DNA of 64,000 nucleotides. Source: Anaerolineales bacterium. Lineage in GTDB: Bacteria; Chloroflexota; Anaerolineae; Anaerolineales; UBA11579. The position numbers were made by a program, and so were the translations under genes. The notes beneath the pieces were generated by a model. The model made no database searches and was not told the origin of the DNA. It saw only the letters and a program-made list of their open reading frames with translations. Of this stretch, positions 8,589-16,442 are shown piece by piece. Position 1 is the first letter of the stretch, and every line of letters begins with the position of its first letter. Where the stretch lies: contig JAHCIJ010000001.1 of NCBI GenBank assembly GCA_026129255.1, positions 248,001 through 312,000 on the forward strand. The letters run 5' to 3'.

Positions 8589-9638
8589 CTACGCCATGCT
8601 CGCTTTGAACGCCGCCAGCGCCGGCACCGGCGTAGGGTCATAGCCATACGCCATAGCCAGGTAGAAGCTCACATAGTCGCCGTAATGCAGCGCTGTCCAC
8701 AGGTTGGCCATGCGCGTTTCGCCCGTGGCGGTGATCATGTCCGTGTTCTGCCCCTCCACCATCACCGCTGTGCGGGTGAGCTCAGTGCGCTTCTGGTTGC
8801 GCTTGTCGTCATGTGCCGCCAGCAGGAACAGCGACATGCTGGCATTGAACTGCACTTCAGGCTGCAGCAGCCCTTGCAGGGCGTTGTGATTGGTTTCAGG
8901 GATGACTTCGAAGCTGGCAGCAGCCTTGGAATTCTCGTTGATCTGTGCCTTCCAGCGACGCGCCACCGGCGCCATCAGCCCGGCGCCGTACACGGTGACC
9001 CAGCGGCCAATCAGCTGGCCGCCCATGCGCTTGGCCGGGTTGCTAGTGTCGGCCACTTCGGGCACAAAACTGGCTTGCTGCACCTTCATGGCGGCCACGG
9101 CGTCGGCCACCTCGGCGGCCGGGTCCGGCAGTAGGCCGAGCCGCGCCACCAACGCCAACAGCAGCCCGAACGAATAACCCACCGCTGTGCGCGGCTGGCC
9201 CTTGTGATCGAACTGCCACAGTGGGTGGCCGTCTTGCTGTGCCAGCGCGGCCAGTTTGCCGCCGGTGCACACCACGAGGATCCTGCTGCCAGCCGCCTTG
9301 GCCGCTTCGTAAGCGGCGAGCGTCTCCTCGGTGTTGCCGGAGTGCGAAGAGCACACCACCAGCGTATCGGCCCCCGCCCAGGCGGGCAGCCCGTAGTCAC
9401 GGTGTGTGATCAGGCTGGCGTTGAGCTGTGCTTCGCCATAGGCCGCCAGCAGATCGGCGCCGATCGCCGAGCCGCCCATGCCGGCCACCACGATCTGGCG
9501 CACACTCTGCCAGTCTGGCAGCGGCAGCGTCTGGCCCAGCGCCCAGGCAGCCGCCAACTGGTCCGGCAGGCCGTTGATATGCCCGATCATGTCTTCAGCG
9601 TCAAACTGCTTCATTTGCTCAAGGTCGTTCAGATTCAT
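8589..9638 (-). CDS. Bifunctional phosphoglucose/phosphomannose isomerase
   Basis: A 349-residue two-SIS-domain enzyme. SIS1 carries VVAGMGGSAIGADLL and CSSHSGNTEETLAAYE, the sugar-phosphate loop. The second SIS domain carries INENSKAAASFEVIPETNHN, containing the catalytic Glu and His. Length and motifs match the archaeal/Chloroflexi-type Pgi/Pmi that interconverts fructose-6-P with glucose-6-P and mannose-6-P. It overlaps the stop of rsmI by 4 bp (ATGA), so it is coupled to it, and precedes the YfhO-like gene. It can supply mannose or glucose units for the glycosyltransferases in this window. Confidence 0.93.
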   Translation of the reverse strand: MNLNDLEQMKQFDAEDMIGHINGLPDQLAAAWALGQTLPLPDWQSVRQIVVAGMGGSAIGADLLAAYGEAQLNASLITHRDYGLPAWAGADTLVVCSSHSGNTEETLAAYEAAKAAGSRILVVCTGGKLAALAQQDGHPLWQFDHKGQPRTAVGYSFGLLLALVARLGLLPDPAAEVADAVAAMKVQQASFVPEVADTSNPAKRMGGQLIGRWVTVYGAGLMAPVARRWKAQINENSKAAASFEVIPETNHNALQGLLQPEVQFNASMSLFLLAAHDDKRNQKRTELTRTAVMVEGQNTDMITATGETRMANLWTALHYGDYVSFYLAMAYGYDPTPVPALAAFKASMA

Positions 9639-10471
9639 TGTTCGCTATCTTCCTTGCGGAGTTGTTCCAGCAGTGTGTAGACTTGGCTGCGCGGCCAGCC
9701 AGTGGTAGCGGCCACCCGCTTGGCCAGCTGCGAGGGTGGCGTATCTACCAGTCCGGTGCGCAACAGTGATTTTACTTGTACTTCGTCCCAGCTTGCTTCT
9801 TCGGCCACCGCGCCGGCCACCACCAGCGTAAATTCGCCGCGGGTTGGCTCTTGGGCGTAGAAGGCGGCCGCCTCGCTCAGCATGCCGCGGAAGAAGCGCT
9901 CGTACAGTTTGGTCAACTCGGCGGCCACCGCAATTTGGCGCTCACCCAACACAGCGTGCAGATCAGCTAGGGCGGCGGGCAGGCGGTGCGGGCTTTCCAG
10001 CCAGATCAACGTATAGGGTAGGCTGGCAACGGCTTCGATGGCTTTGCGGCGCTCGCTGGTTTTTTGTGGCAAGTAGCCCAGGTAGACAAAGCGGTCGCTG
10101 GGCAGCCCGCTGGCCGCTAACGCCGCCACTGGCGCACTCGGCCCCGGCACCGAGCTGACCTGGTACCCAGCGTCCAGCGCCGCCCGCACCAGCAAGTAGC
10201 CCGGGTCGTTGATGCCTGGCGTACCGGCATCGGAGATCAGGGCAACATCGCCGCGGCCCAGCGCAGCCAGCACCGGCTCCAGTTTTTCCTTCTGGTTGTG
10301 CTCGTAGTAGCTGGTGAGCGGCGTGTGGATGTCAAAATGCGTCAGCAGTTTACGACTGTGGCGCGTATCTTCGGCAGCGATGAGCTGTACTTCGCGTAGT
10401 ACACGTACCGCCCGCGGGCTCATGTCTTCAAGGTTGCCGATAGGGGTGGCGACGAGGAATAGAGTGGACAT
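9635..10471 (-). CDS. rsmI: 16S rRNA (cytidine(1402)-2'-O)-methyltransferase RsmI
   Basis: A 278-residue SPOUT-unrelated tetrapyrrole-methylase-fold enzyme. It opens LFLVATPIGNLEDMS and has IAAEDTRHSRKLL, SDAGTPGINDPG and PGPSAPVAALAASGLP, all diagnostic of RsmI. It 2'-O-methylates C1402 of 16S rRNA in the decoding centre. I chose the ATG at 10471; a TTG three codons upstream (10480) is possible. The C-terminal helix-turn-helix-like tail (RTGLVDTPPSQLAKRVAAT) is present. The stop overlaps the start of the isomerase gene. Confidence 0.95.
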   Translation of the reverse strand: MSTLFLVATPIGNLEDMSPRAVRVLREVQLIAAEDTRHSRKLLTHFDIHTPLTSYYEHNQKEKLEPVLAALGRGDVALISDAGTPGINDPGYLLVRAALDAGYQVSSVPGPSAPVAALAASGLPSDRFVYLGYLPQKTSERRKAIEAVASLPYTLIWLESPHRLPAALADLHAVLGERQIAVAAELTKLYERFFRGMLSEAAAFYAQEPTRGEFTLVVAGAVAEEASWDEVQVKSLLRTGLVDTPPSQLAKRVAATTGWPRSQVYTLLEQLRKEDSEQ

Positions 10472-10487
10472 GAAAATCAAAACGAAT

Positions 10488-10535
10488 CTATTAGTCAGTT
10501 AATCACTCCGTGAGAGCATAGGATTAACTGATTAA
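10488..10535. repeat. GACTAAT-type intergenic palindrome
   Basis: Arms ATTAGTCAGTTAATC and GATTAACTGATTAAT pair imperfectly around a 16-nt spacer between rsmI and the DUF951 gene. It belongs to the family of AT-rich palindromes built from GACTAAT/GATTAAT words seen at several intergenic sites in the window. Confidence 0.6.
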
Positions 10536-10548
10536 TGGATTTGTGAGG

Positions 10549-10743
10549 TTACTTTTCTTCTTCGCTCAGTATCTTCTTCATTCTATGAGCCAGCTTGCGC
10601 CGCTCCAGCAGTACGCGCCGCCCGCAACCCTGGCACACCAGGCCAATATCGGCCCCGAGGCGCACCACCTTCCAGTCGGTGCTGCCACAAGGGTGCACTT
10701 TGCGCAGGCGTACTACATCATCCAGCTTGAGTTCAGGCAGCAT
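10549..10743 (-). CDS. DUF951 domain-containing protein
   Basis: A 64-residue basic protein matching DUF951 (YyzM-like) in length and motifs: MKKxHPCG-type [21 protein letters not shown] near the N terminus, then [15 protein letters not shown]. The C, CxxC cysteines (C19, C37, C40) suggest a small zinc-binding fold. Function in the family is unknown. It is divergently arranged from the M50 protease at 10811 and lies upstream of rsmI on the same strand. Confidence 0.85.
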   Translation of the reverse strand: MLPELKLDDVVRLRKVHPCGSTDWKVVRLGADIGLVCQGCGRRVLLERRKLAHRMKKILSEEEK

Positions 10744-10797
10744 GGTATGGGAATGGTATCACGCTGGCTTGCAGGTCATATATGCGCCGGAGGCCGC

Positions 10798-10803
10798 TAT
10801 AAT
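10798..10803 (+). promoter_or_regulatory. -10 box (TATAAT) 7 nt before the M50 protease start
   Basis: A perfect TATAAT with exactly 7 nt to the ATG. A sigma-70-type start site would fall on the start codon, giving a leaderless mRNA. No ribosome-binding site is seen. Confidence 0.5.
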
Positions 10804-10810
10804 TCCCCGC

Positions 10811-11452
10811 ATGCTTGATCTCACTGTTCCCGCTCTGATCGCCCGTGTCATTGTGCTGGTGGTGGCTTTCACCGTGCACGAGTTTGCGCACGCCTTCACT
10901 GCTGACCGCTTCGGCGACTCCACGCCGCGCGCCCATGGGCGGCTGACCTTGAATCCGTTGGCGCATTTGGACCCGCTCGGTTCGCTACTCCTGATCGTGG
11001 CTGGTTTTGGTTGGGCCAAGCCGGTGATGATCAACCCCGCTGCTCTGGAGCGCCGCCACCCCGCGGCCCTCATGCTGGTGGCTTTGGCTGGCCCGGCTAG
11101 CAACTTGGTGCTGGCCATCCTGGCGGCCCTACCCTTCCAGCTCAACTTGATCGTGATGGACTTCCGCACTGGAGGTATCTTCCCCACAGCCTTCCAGTTA
11201 CTGGATACTTTTGTTCTCATCAATCTTGTATTGCTGTTCTTCAATCTGCTGCCCATCTTCCCCTTGGACGGCGAGAAGATCTTGACCTACTTCCTACCCC
11301 CCAGCGGCAAGCAATTCATGGAAAGTATCCGCCCGTACGGCTCCCTGATTTTGTTGGGTGCTATTTTCGTGCTGCCGCGCTTTGGGTTTGATCTGTTTGA
11401 GTATCTGGTGTGGGAGCCGGTAATCCAGGTCTATCGCTTGCTAATGGGCTAG
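10811..11452 (+). CDS. Site-2 protease family (M50) membrane metallopeptidase
   Basis: A 213-residue membrane protein. The zinc motif HEFAH is in the first helix (VAFTVHEFAHAFTADRFGD), and the second-site FNLLPIFPLDGEKIL contains the conserved NxxPxxxxDG. This is the short M50B form without PDZ domain, common in many bacteria. It likely cleaves membrane segments of regulators or signal-peptide remnants. The ATG at 10811 is chosen because homology begins there and a TATAAT box ends 7 nt before it; upstream in-frame codons are out of character. Convergent, with 4-bp overlap, with the lipoprotein gene. Confidence 0.9.
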   Translation: MLDLTVPALIARVIVLVVAFTVHEFAHAFTADRFGDSTPRAHGRLTLNPLAHLDPLGSLLLIVAGFGWAKPVMINPAALERRHPAALMLVALAGPASNLVLAILAALPFQLNLIVMDFRTGGIFPTAFQLLDTFVLINLVLLFFNLLPIFPLDGEKILTYFLPPSGKQFMESIRPYGSLILLGAIFVLPRFGFDLFEYLVWEPVIQVYRLLMG

Positions 11453-12318
11453 GGTAGCACCAGCACTTCGATTCCATCAAAGCTGCTCGCTCCCGGCACC
11501 TGACGGCCGAAGGCGGTGACAGCGATCTGTAGCCAGGTAGGCTCCTGGAGGGTCAGCGTGAGTGTGGTTTCAAAACGCGCCTTCCCATCTCTCGCATCGT
11601 GTAGATAGACGTCGCGTGCCACCAGTATGCGCCCCTCGCGCGTGATCAGTTGCAAGCTCAGTGGTTGCGCTGTTCCATAGGCTATGCCGCGTATGGTCAG
11701 CTCGCCGCTGGGTACGCTCTGCCCCGCGGCGGGCTGCTCAATGTGCAGTGCCGGTTCTGCCGAGGCGGGCAGCAGGCTGGCGTCGCCCTCTGCCAACAGC
11801 ACAAGCTCCACCGAGCGCAGCGCCTGTACGCGACCGTAAGCGTCCAACGTGCGCGCGGTCAGCCGCGCTGGTAGTGGCGGGCGGCTGATCTCAAACGGCA
11901 CCGTTAGCTGCAACTCACCCCCGGCAAACTTAAGGATCTGGCGCGCCAGCAGCCGCCCGGCAGCGTCACTGAGCTCGATGTGCACTTGCCCATCGCTGCC
12001 TGGCTCCAGTTGTGCCTGTAGAATGATGGGCGAGGTTACTTGGGAGCCGCTGCCTGGCGATAGGATTGCAATATCTATTGTGTTATTTGAATATTCTGCA
12101 ATTTCTGTTGCGTTCGGTGGTGTAGCTGAAGCGCTCGGCGAGATGACGCCAGCGCTCTCAGCGGTATGGGTTGGGAGTGGAGATGAGGATGCCTCTGGCG
12201 GCGCGGCACAGCCCGCCAGAAACAGCAGGCTAAACGCCGTCAGCAGCCAGAGGGTGGAAACCTTAGGAGAGCGAGGACCACACTTCAAGTTTGGTGCCCA
12301 CACGTTGGATGATCTCAT
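11449..12318 (-). CDS. Lipoprotein with Gmad2/immunoglobulin-like domains
   Basis: The mature part follows a lipoprotein signal: a basic segment, WLLTAFSLLFLAGC with the lipobox LAGC, then a Ser/Thr/Pro-rich linker. Two Ig-like units follow, each opening with a Gmad2-like pattern (SPGSGSQVTSPIILQ and QPAAGQSVPSGELTIRGIA). It should be anchored to the outer face of the cytoplasmic membrane; the role is unknown, perhaps adhesion or binding. The start is uncertain: ATG at 12318 is chosen, TTG at 12288 gives a more compact signal peptide. Either start lies inside the 3' end of the dehydrogenase gene, so translation is probably coupled. Confidence 0.7.
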   Translation of the reverse strand: MRSSNVWAPNLKCGPRSPKVSTLWLLTAFSLLFLAGCAAPPEASSSPLPTHTAESAGVISPSASATPPNATEIAEYSNNTIDIAILSPGSGSQVTSPIILQAQLEPGSDGQVHIELSDAAGRLLARQILKFAGGELQLTVPFEISRPPLPARLTARTLDAYGRVQALRSVELVLLAEGDASLLPASAEPALHIEQPAAGQSVPSGELTIRGIAYGTAQPLSLQLITREGRILVARDVYLHDARDGKARFETTLTLTLQEPTWLQIAVTAFGRQVPGASSFDGIEVLVLP

Positions 12319-13354
12319 CCGTAAAGGCCTTGGTGCCCAGGTGGCCGCCCAGGTCAGTGGTGGCATGCCCGTTATGGATCGCCTCGAACACCGCTTCATA
12401 AATGGCACGTGAGGCGTGCTCAAAGTTTTTGCCGGGCACATAGCTCAGCAAGGCGCCCAGGGCCAGGATCATGCCCATGGGGTTGGCAATGTCCTTGCCT
12501 TCAAGGGCGGGGGCGGTGCCATGCGGCGCCTCGGCCATCACGGCCTTCACGCTCTGCGTCTCGCTATCCACTGCCAGCACCAGGCTCTCCGAGCCGGCAA
12601 TGCTGCCGAACATCTGCAGGATCAGGTCAGACAGCAGGTCCCCATCCCGGTTCATGGCGGGGATGACCAGCGCCTGCCCGTTGGCCTGCAGCAGCAGTGC
12701 CAAGGTGGCGTCGATCAGCAGCGGGCGGTAGGCCACATCCGGATGGCGCACAGAGGCGGCGTCCATCTCTTCTTTGAACATGCCTTCGTACACCGGGCTC
12801 ACTGTGAACTTTGGCCCACCGAACACGGTAGCGCCGTTCTTCTTGGCGTACAAAAAGGCAAACTCGGCCACGGCCCGGCATGTCGAACGGTGGATCTGCG
12901 AGGTGCGATAGGCTACCTCGTCACCATCGATCGTCTCGCGCCATTCCTTGGCGCCATAGGCGTCTTCCACCGCCATGCGCGCCACGGCGATCGGGGCGTG
13001 CACGCCGGCCACCGGCAGCACATTGGGGATGCGGCGGCCGGTGCGCAGGATCACTTGCGCCTTCATGGCGTTGCGCAGAATGGCGTTGGGGCTGCCCAGC
13101 GTGCCGCTCTCCGGCGTGATCGTGGCCGCTTTGAGGCCATAGCCACAGTCCAACATGGCATTGCCAGCCTCGTGCACTACTTCATTTTTGGTGGCTTCGC
13201 GGTGCTTTAAGCTGAGGTCAAAATGCTGCAGATCAAAACTGACGCCCAGCGCGTCTGCCACGCGCAGGGTCTCTAGCAATAATTCCTCGCCGGTCTGGTC
13301 ACCGTGCATCACCACTACGCGCAAGGGTTCACTTTTTTGGAGCGTACTCACCAA
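12263..13354 (-). CDS. Isocitrate/isopropylmalate dehydrogenase family protein
   Basis: A 363-residue decarboxylating dehydrogenase of the ICDH/IPMDH fold. Recognisable parts are the N-terminal VVVMHGDQTGEE (nucleotide-fold start), a divergent substrate loop around RTGRRIPNVLPVAGVH, the metal region NRDGDLLSDLILQMFGS and the NAD(P) loop APHGTAPALEGKDIANPMG. The substrate-binding arginines do not line up with the classic Icd or LeuB patterns, so the oxidised acid is uncertain; a TCA-cycle isocitrate dehydrogenase role is plausible. Its start overlaps the receiver-protein gene by 26 bp and its end overlaps the lipoprotein gene. Confidence 0.85.
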   Translation of the reverse strand: MVSTLQKSEPLRVVVMHGDQTGEELLLETLRVADALGVSFDLQHFDLSLKHREATKNEVVHEAGNAMLDCGYGLKAATITPESGTLGSPNAILRNAMKAQVILRTGRRIPNVLPVAGVHAPIAVARMAVEDAYGAKEWRETIDGDEVAYRTSQIHRSTCRAVAEFAFLYAKKNGATVFGGPKFTVSPVYEGMFKEEMDAASVRHPDVAYRPLLIDATLALLLQANGQALVIPAMNRDGDLLSDLILQMFGSIAGSESLVLAVDSETQSVKAVMAEAPHGTAPALEGKDIANPMGMILALGALLSYVPGKNFEHASRAIYEAVFEAIHNGHATTDLGGHLGTKAFTDEIIQRVGTKLEVWSSLS

Positions 13355-13697
13355 TTACCTCTAACAATTCCTGGAGTCGAATGGGTTTTTCCAGTGAGGC
13401 CACCGCACCGCTGGCGCGTGCCTCTGACTGGATTTCGCTTAAGTTCAATGCCGATAAGGTCACGATCGGGATGCTGCCGGTGTCAGGTGAGGAGCGCAGC
13501 TGGCGGATCATCTCCAGGCTGCGCCGCCCGTTCAAGTTGACATCGGTCACGATCAAGTCGGGCTGCATCTCTTGCGCCAGGTGCAGGGCCTCCTCCTCAT
13601 TGGCGGCGGTGATGGCCTCGTGCCCCATGATGATAGCTGCCTGCGTGAGCAGGGTACGCGTCAAGGGCTCGTCGTCAACGAACAGGATACTTGCCAT
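13329..13697 (-). CDS. Response regulator receiver-domain protein (stand-alone)
   Basis: A 122-residue single CheY-like domain. The acidic pair is in ILFVDDEP. The phosphoacceptor Asp is in IVTDVNLNGRRS (about residue 52), the Ser/Thr switch in IVTLSALN, and the conserved Lys in LEKPIRL. No output domain is attached. No partner kinase gene is adjacent; the downstream gene on the same strand is the dehydrogenase, which it overlaps by 26 bp. It probably relays or senses phosphorylation from a kinase elsewhere. Confidence 0.9.
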   Translation of the reverse strand: MASILFVDDEPLTRTLLTQAAIIMGHEAITAANEEEALHLAQEMQPDLIVTDVNLNGRRSLEMIRQLRSSPDTGSIPIVTLSALNLSEIQSEARASGAVASLEKPIRLQELLEVIGEYAPKK

Positions 13698-13751
13698 AAG
13701 GCACCAATAATACCTGAACGCAAGGCGGCTTTTCAGCGCGCCCTTAAAACA

Positions 13752-13779
13752 AAAGCGCCGCCCTCACGGGCGGCGCTTT
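13752..13779 (-). terminator. Intrinsic terminator after the M32 carboxypeptidase gene
   Basis: A perfect 12-bp stem (AAAGCGCCGCCC / GGGCGGCGCTTT) with a 4-nt loop, followed on the minus strand by TTGTTTT. It lies 13 bp beyond the carboxypeptidase stop. Confidence 0.85.
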
Positions 13780-13791
13780 GCTTGGTTTGGC

Positions 13792-15294
13792 TTACAGCCC
13801 GTAGATGTCAGTGAACTTGGTTTCCAGGTAACGGATGTAGGCATCACCGTTGATCTTGGAGCCGGTGATGCGCTGCACCATCTCCTGGGGTTCGAACTTG
13901 GCGCCTGGCGCGTGCACATGCTTGTTCAGCCACTGCAGCAGTGGGGCGAACTCAGCCGTACGGATCTTGTTTTCGATATCTGGAATGTCTCGGCCGATCA
14001 CTTCCCACAGCTGGGCCGAGACCAGGTTGCCCAGTGCATAGGTGGAGAAGTAGCCCATCAGGCCAAAGGACCAGTGCACGTCTTGCAGCACACCCTCCTT
14101 GTCATTGGGCGGGGTCACACCTAGATACTTCTGGAACAGGTCGTTCCAGTACATGGGCAGCTTGTTGACCTCGGCCTCGCCTTCCATGATGGCCATCTCC
14201 AGCTCCATGCGCAGCATGATGTGCAGGTTGTAGGTGGCTTCATCTGCCTCTACACGAATGTAAGACGGAGCCACCTTGTTGATGGCCTTGTAGAAGGTTT
14301 CCATGTCCACGCCCTTGAGCTGCTCAGGGAAGACCTTTTGCAGTTTGGGGTAGTAGTGCTCCCAGAAAGGCTTGGAACGGCCCACCAGGTTCTCCCACAT
14401 GCGCGATTGTGACTCGCCGATGGCCAGCGAGGGGATGTTGTACAACGGAGTGCGCTTCAGGCTCTCGCTGAACCCCTGGCCGTGCATGGCGTGACCGGCC
14501 TCGTGCAGCGTGCCGAAGAAGTACGGGTTGAAGAAATCGGGGTAGACGCGCGTCGTGATGCGGTGGTCGCCCCAGCCCAGCGTGGTCTGGAAGGGGTGGG
14601 TGGTCTTGTCCAAACGGCCTTGTTTCCAGTCGTAGCCGAAATCGGTCACGACACCCACGCCAAAGTCCCACTGGCCTTTTTCGTCATACGGCTGGTGCAG
14701 CACAGAGTCATCCACTTGCTGTGCTTCAGAAATACGCTTGATGAGGTCCACTTGTTTGGGGCGGATGTCATCGAAGATGGCTTTGACATCCTTGGCCTTC
14801 ATGCCGGGTTCGTAAATATCCAGCATGGGGTCGTAAACGTGGTCATAGGGAGCATATAGCTCGGCGAAGCGGCGTGCCCAATCCACCAGCTTCTCCAGGT
14901 GCGGCTGGAAGGTGGAGAATTCAGAGTTGCTGCGTGCTTCCTGCCAGGCCTGGTTGCCCATCGTGGTCAGCTCGGCGCGCTCCACGACCATGCTGCCGGG
15001 CACCTTGGTGCCCTTGTCAAACTCGCGGCGGGTCACCGCCACCAGGCGTGCCTCGTCTGAATCTGGATCCCAGTCGCCGGCTTGCTTCTCCAGTGTCTCA
15101 AGCAGCTTGCCAATCTCAGGCGACGTGAACTTCTCGTGCGAAATTCTGTCCAGTGTGCCTTGCGCCTGGCCGCGGGATTGGGCGGCCATAGGCGGCATAT
15201 AGGTTTGCTGGTCCCAGCCCAGGACGGCGCTGGCATTGTTAATGTCATCAACCTCTGCCAGTCTTTCTTTCAGTTGTTCCAGTTCTTTGCTCAT
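13792..15294 (-). CDS. Carboxypeptidase M32 family metallopeptidase
   Basis: A 500-residue protein of usual M32 (carboxypeptidase Taq) length. The zinc site HEAGH lies in TLHEAGHAMHGQGF, with the third ligand in AIGESQSRMWENL. Other family motifs are VLGWDQQTYMPP, DFGYDWKQGRLDKT and RVEADEATYNLHI. It removes C-terminal residues from peptides in the cytoplasm, with broad specificity and no action before proline. The ATG at 15294 is chosen because aaaggagaagcATG supplies a strong ribosome site; a longer frame upstream runs into a repeat. A strong terminator follows the gene. Confidence 0.95.
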   Translation of the reverse strand: MSKELEQLKERLAEVDDINNASAVLGWDQQTYMPPMAAQSRGQAQGTLDRISHEKFTSPEIGKLLETLEKQAGDWDPDSDEARLVAVTRREFDKGTKVPGSMVVERAELTTMGNQAWQEARSNSEFSTFQPHLEKLVDWARRFAELYAPYDHVYDPMLDIYEPGMKAKDVKAIFDDIRPKQVDLIKRISEAQQVDDSVLHQPYDEKGQWDFGVGVVTDFGYDWKQGRLDKTTHPFQTTLGWGDHRITTRVYPDFFNPYFFGTLHEAGHAMHGQGFSESLKRTPLYNIPSLAIGESQSRMWENLVGRSKPFWEHYYPKLQKVFPEQLKGVDMETFYKAINKVAPSYIRVEADEATYNLHIMLRMELEMAIMEGEAEVNKLPMYWNDLFQKYLGVTPPNDKEGVLQDVHWSFGLMGYFSTYALGNLVSAQLWEVIGRDIPDIENKIRTAEFAPLLQWLNKHVHAPGAKFEPQEMVQRITGSKINGDAYIRYLETKFTDIYGL

Positions 15295-15325
15295 GCTTCT
15301 CCTTTTTGATTTTCTTAGCACTAGG

Positions 15326-15375
15326 TCGTAAGCTATAAGCCATAAGCAAAAGGCTAAAAGCTGAAAGCTTACGGC
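15326..15375. repeat. AAGCT/AAGCC-word intergenic hairpin
   Basis: Low-complexity intergenic DNA built of AAGCT, AAGCC and AAGC words. Outer arms CGTAAGCT and AGCTTACG are inverted, and inner ATAAGCC pairs with GGCTA. It could fold into a long imperfect hairpin between the SerA-like and M32 genes. Origin unknown. Confidence 0.5.
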
Positions 15376-16310
15376 TATTTCACTTGCCAACGCATCGGTT
15401 TGCCCAGCAGCACATTGGCTACTTCGTCGGCCACATCCAGCGCGGCGCGGGTTTGCGCCTCAGCGGTTTGCGCGCCCATGTGTGGCGTGGCGATCACCTG
15501 TGGGTGCGCTACCAGCGGGCTGGCGCCCGGCGGCTCCGTGGCGAACACGTCCAGCGCCGCGCCGGCCACCTGGCCGCGGTTGAGCGCGGTCAGCAGCGCG
15601 TCTTCGTCGATCACGCCGCCGCGCGCCGCACACACCAGGTACACACCGCGCCTCATCTTTTCGAAAGTAACTTCGTTCAGCATGCCGCGCGTGTCGGGCA
15701 GGAGAGGCAGGTGCAGGGTGATCACATCACTCTCACTGTAAATTGCGTCCAGTTTAGCGGCTAGAGCGCCGCGGGTTTGGATAGTGGCATCGTCCAGAAA
15801 AGGGTCAAAGCCGCGCACATCCATATCAAAGGCCGCGGCGCGGCGTGCTACTTTGGCGCCGATGTTGCCCATACCGAGGATGCCCAGCGTCTTACCCGCC
15901 AGCTCGGCGCCCTCAAAGGATTTTTTATCCCAAACGCCGGCCTTGATGCTGGCGTCTGCCCGCGGCACGCTGCGCACCAACGCCAGCATCAGCGCCATGG
16001 TCAGCTCGGCTACGGCCACGCTGGTGGAGACCGGCGTGTTCACCACCGCCACACCATGGGCAGCCGCGGCGGCCAGATCAATGTTGTCCACGCCCACGCC
16101 GGCGCGGCCAACCACTTTCAGGTTGGGGCCAGCCGCCAGCACCTCGGCGGTTACCTTGGTGCGGCTGCGCACGATCAGCCCTTGGTACTCAGGCAGCACG
16201 TTGAGCAGCTCGGCCAGCTCAATGCCGGCGCGGTCATCGGCCTGGATGCCAGCCGCCTGCAAGCGCTGCATGGCTTGCGGCGCCAATGAATCAGCGATCA
16301 GAACTTTCAT
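15375..16310 (-). CDS. D-3-phosphoglycerate dehydrogenase-like 2-hydroxyacid dehydrogenase
   Basis: A 311-residue D-isomer-specific 2-hydroxyacid dehydrogenase. The NAD loop is TLGILGMGNIGAKVARRA. The catalytic Arg is in CAARGGVIDEDAL, the Glu in FATEPPG and the His in TPHMGAQTAEAQ. VVGRAGVGVDNID is typical of PGDH. The length matches the catalytic core of SerA without the C-terminal ACT regulatory domain, so serine feedback control is unlikely. It probably oxidises 3-phosphoglycerate for serine synthesis, but other 2-hydroxyacids are possible. It is upstream of the M32 gene on the same strand, separated by a repeat hairpin. Confidence 0.88.
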   Translation of the reverse strand: MKVLIADSLAPQAMQRLQAAGIQADDRAGIELAELLNVLPEYQGLIVRSRTKVTAEVLAAGPNLKVVGRAGVGVDNIDLAAAAAHGVAVVNTPVSTSVAVAELTMALMLALVRSVPRADASIKAGVWDKKSFEGAELAGKTLGILGMGNIGAKVARRAAAFDMDVRGFDPFLDDATIQTRGALAAKLDAIYSESDVITLHLPLLPDTRGMLNEVTFEKMRRGVYLVCAARGGVIDEDALLTALNRGQVAGAALDVFATEPPGASPLVAHPQVIATPHMGAQTAEAQTRAALDVADEVANVLLGKPMRWQVK

Positions 16311-16442
16311 GAATGCAACAACTTTCCTTGGAAAGGCTGTAGTTTCAGAGATTGTAAGCGCGTTTGCTATTGGCGCACCCGGCTGCGCCGCCAGTGGCCG
16401 TGCTAGAATCCGCGTACTTGCTCTCTCCTGAGGAGGAGAAAA

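Noticed and set aside
10595..10810. Longer N terminus (72 extra codons) for the M50 protease
   Set aside because: The extra part overlaps the opposite-strand DUF951 gene, is Arg/Ser/Pro-rich without homology, and would place the TATAAT box inside the gene.
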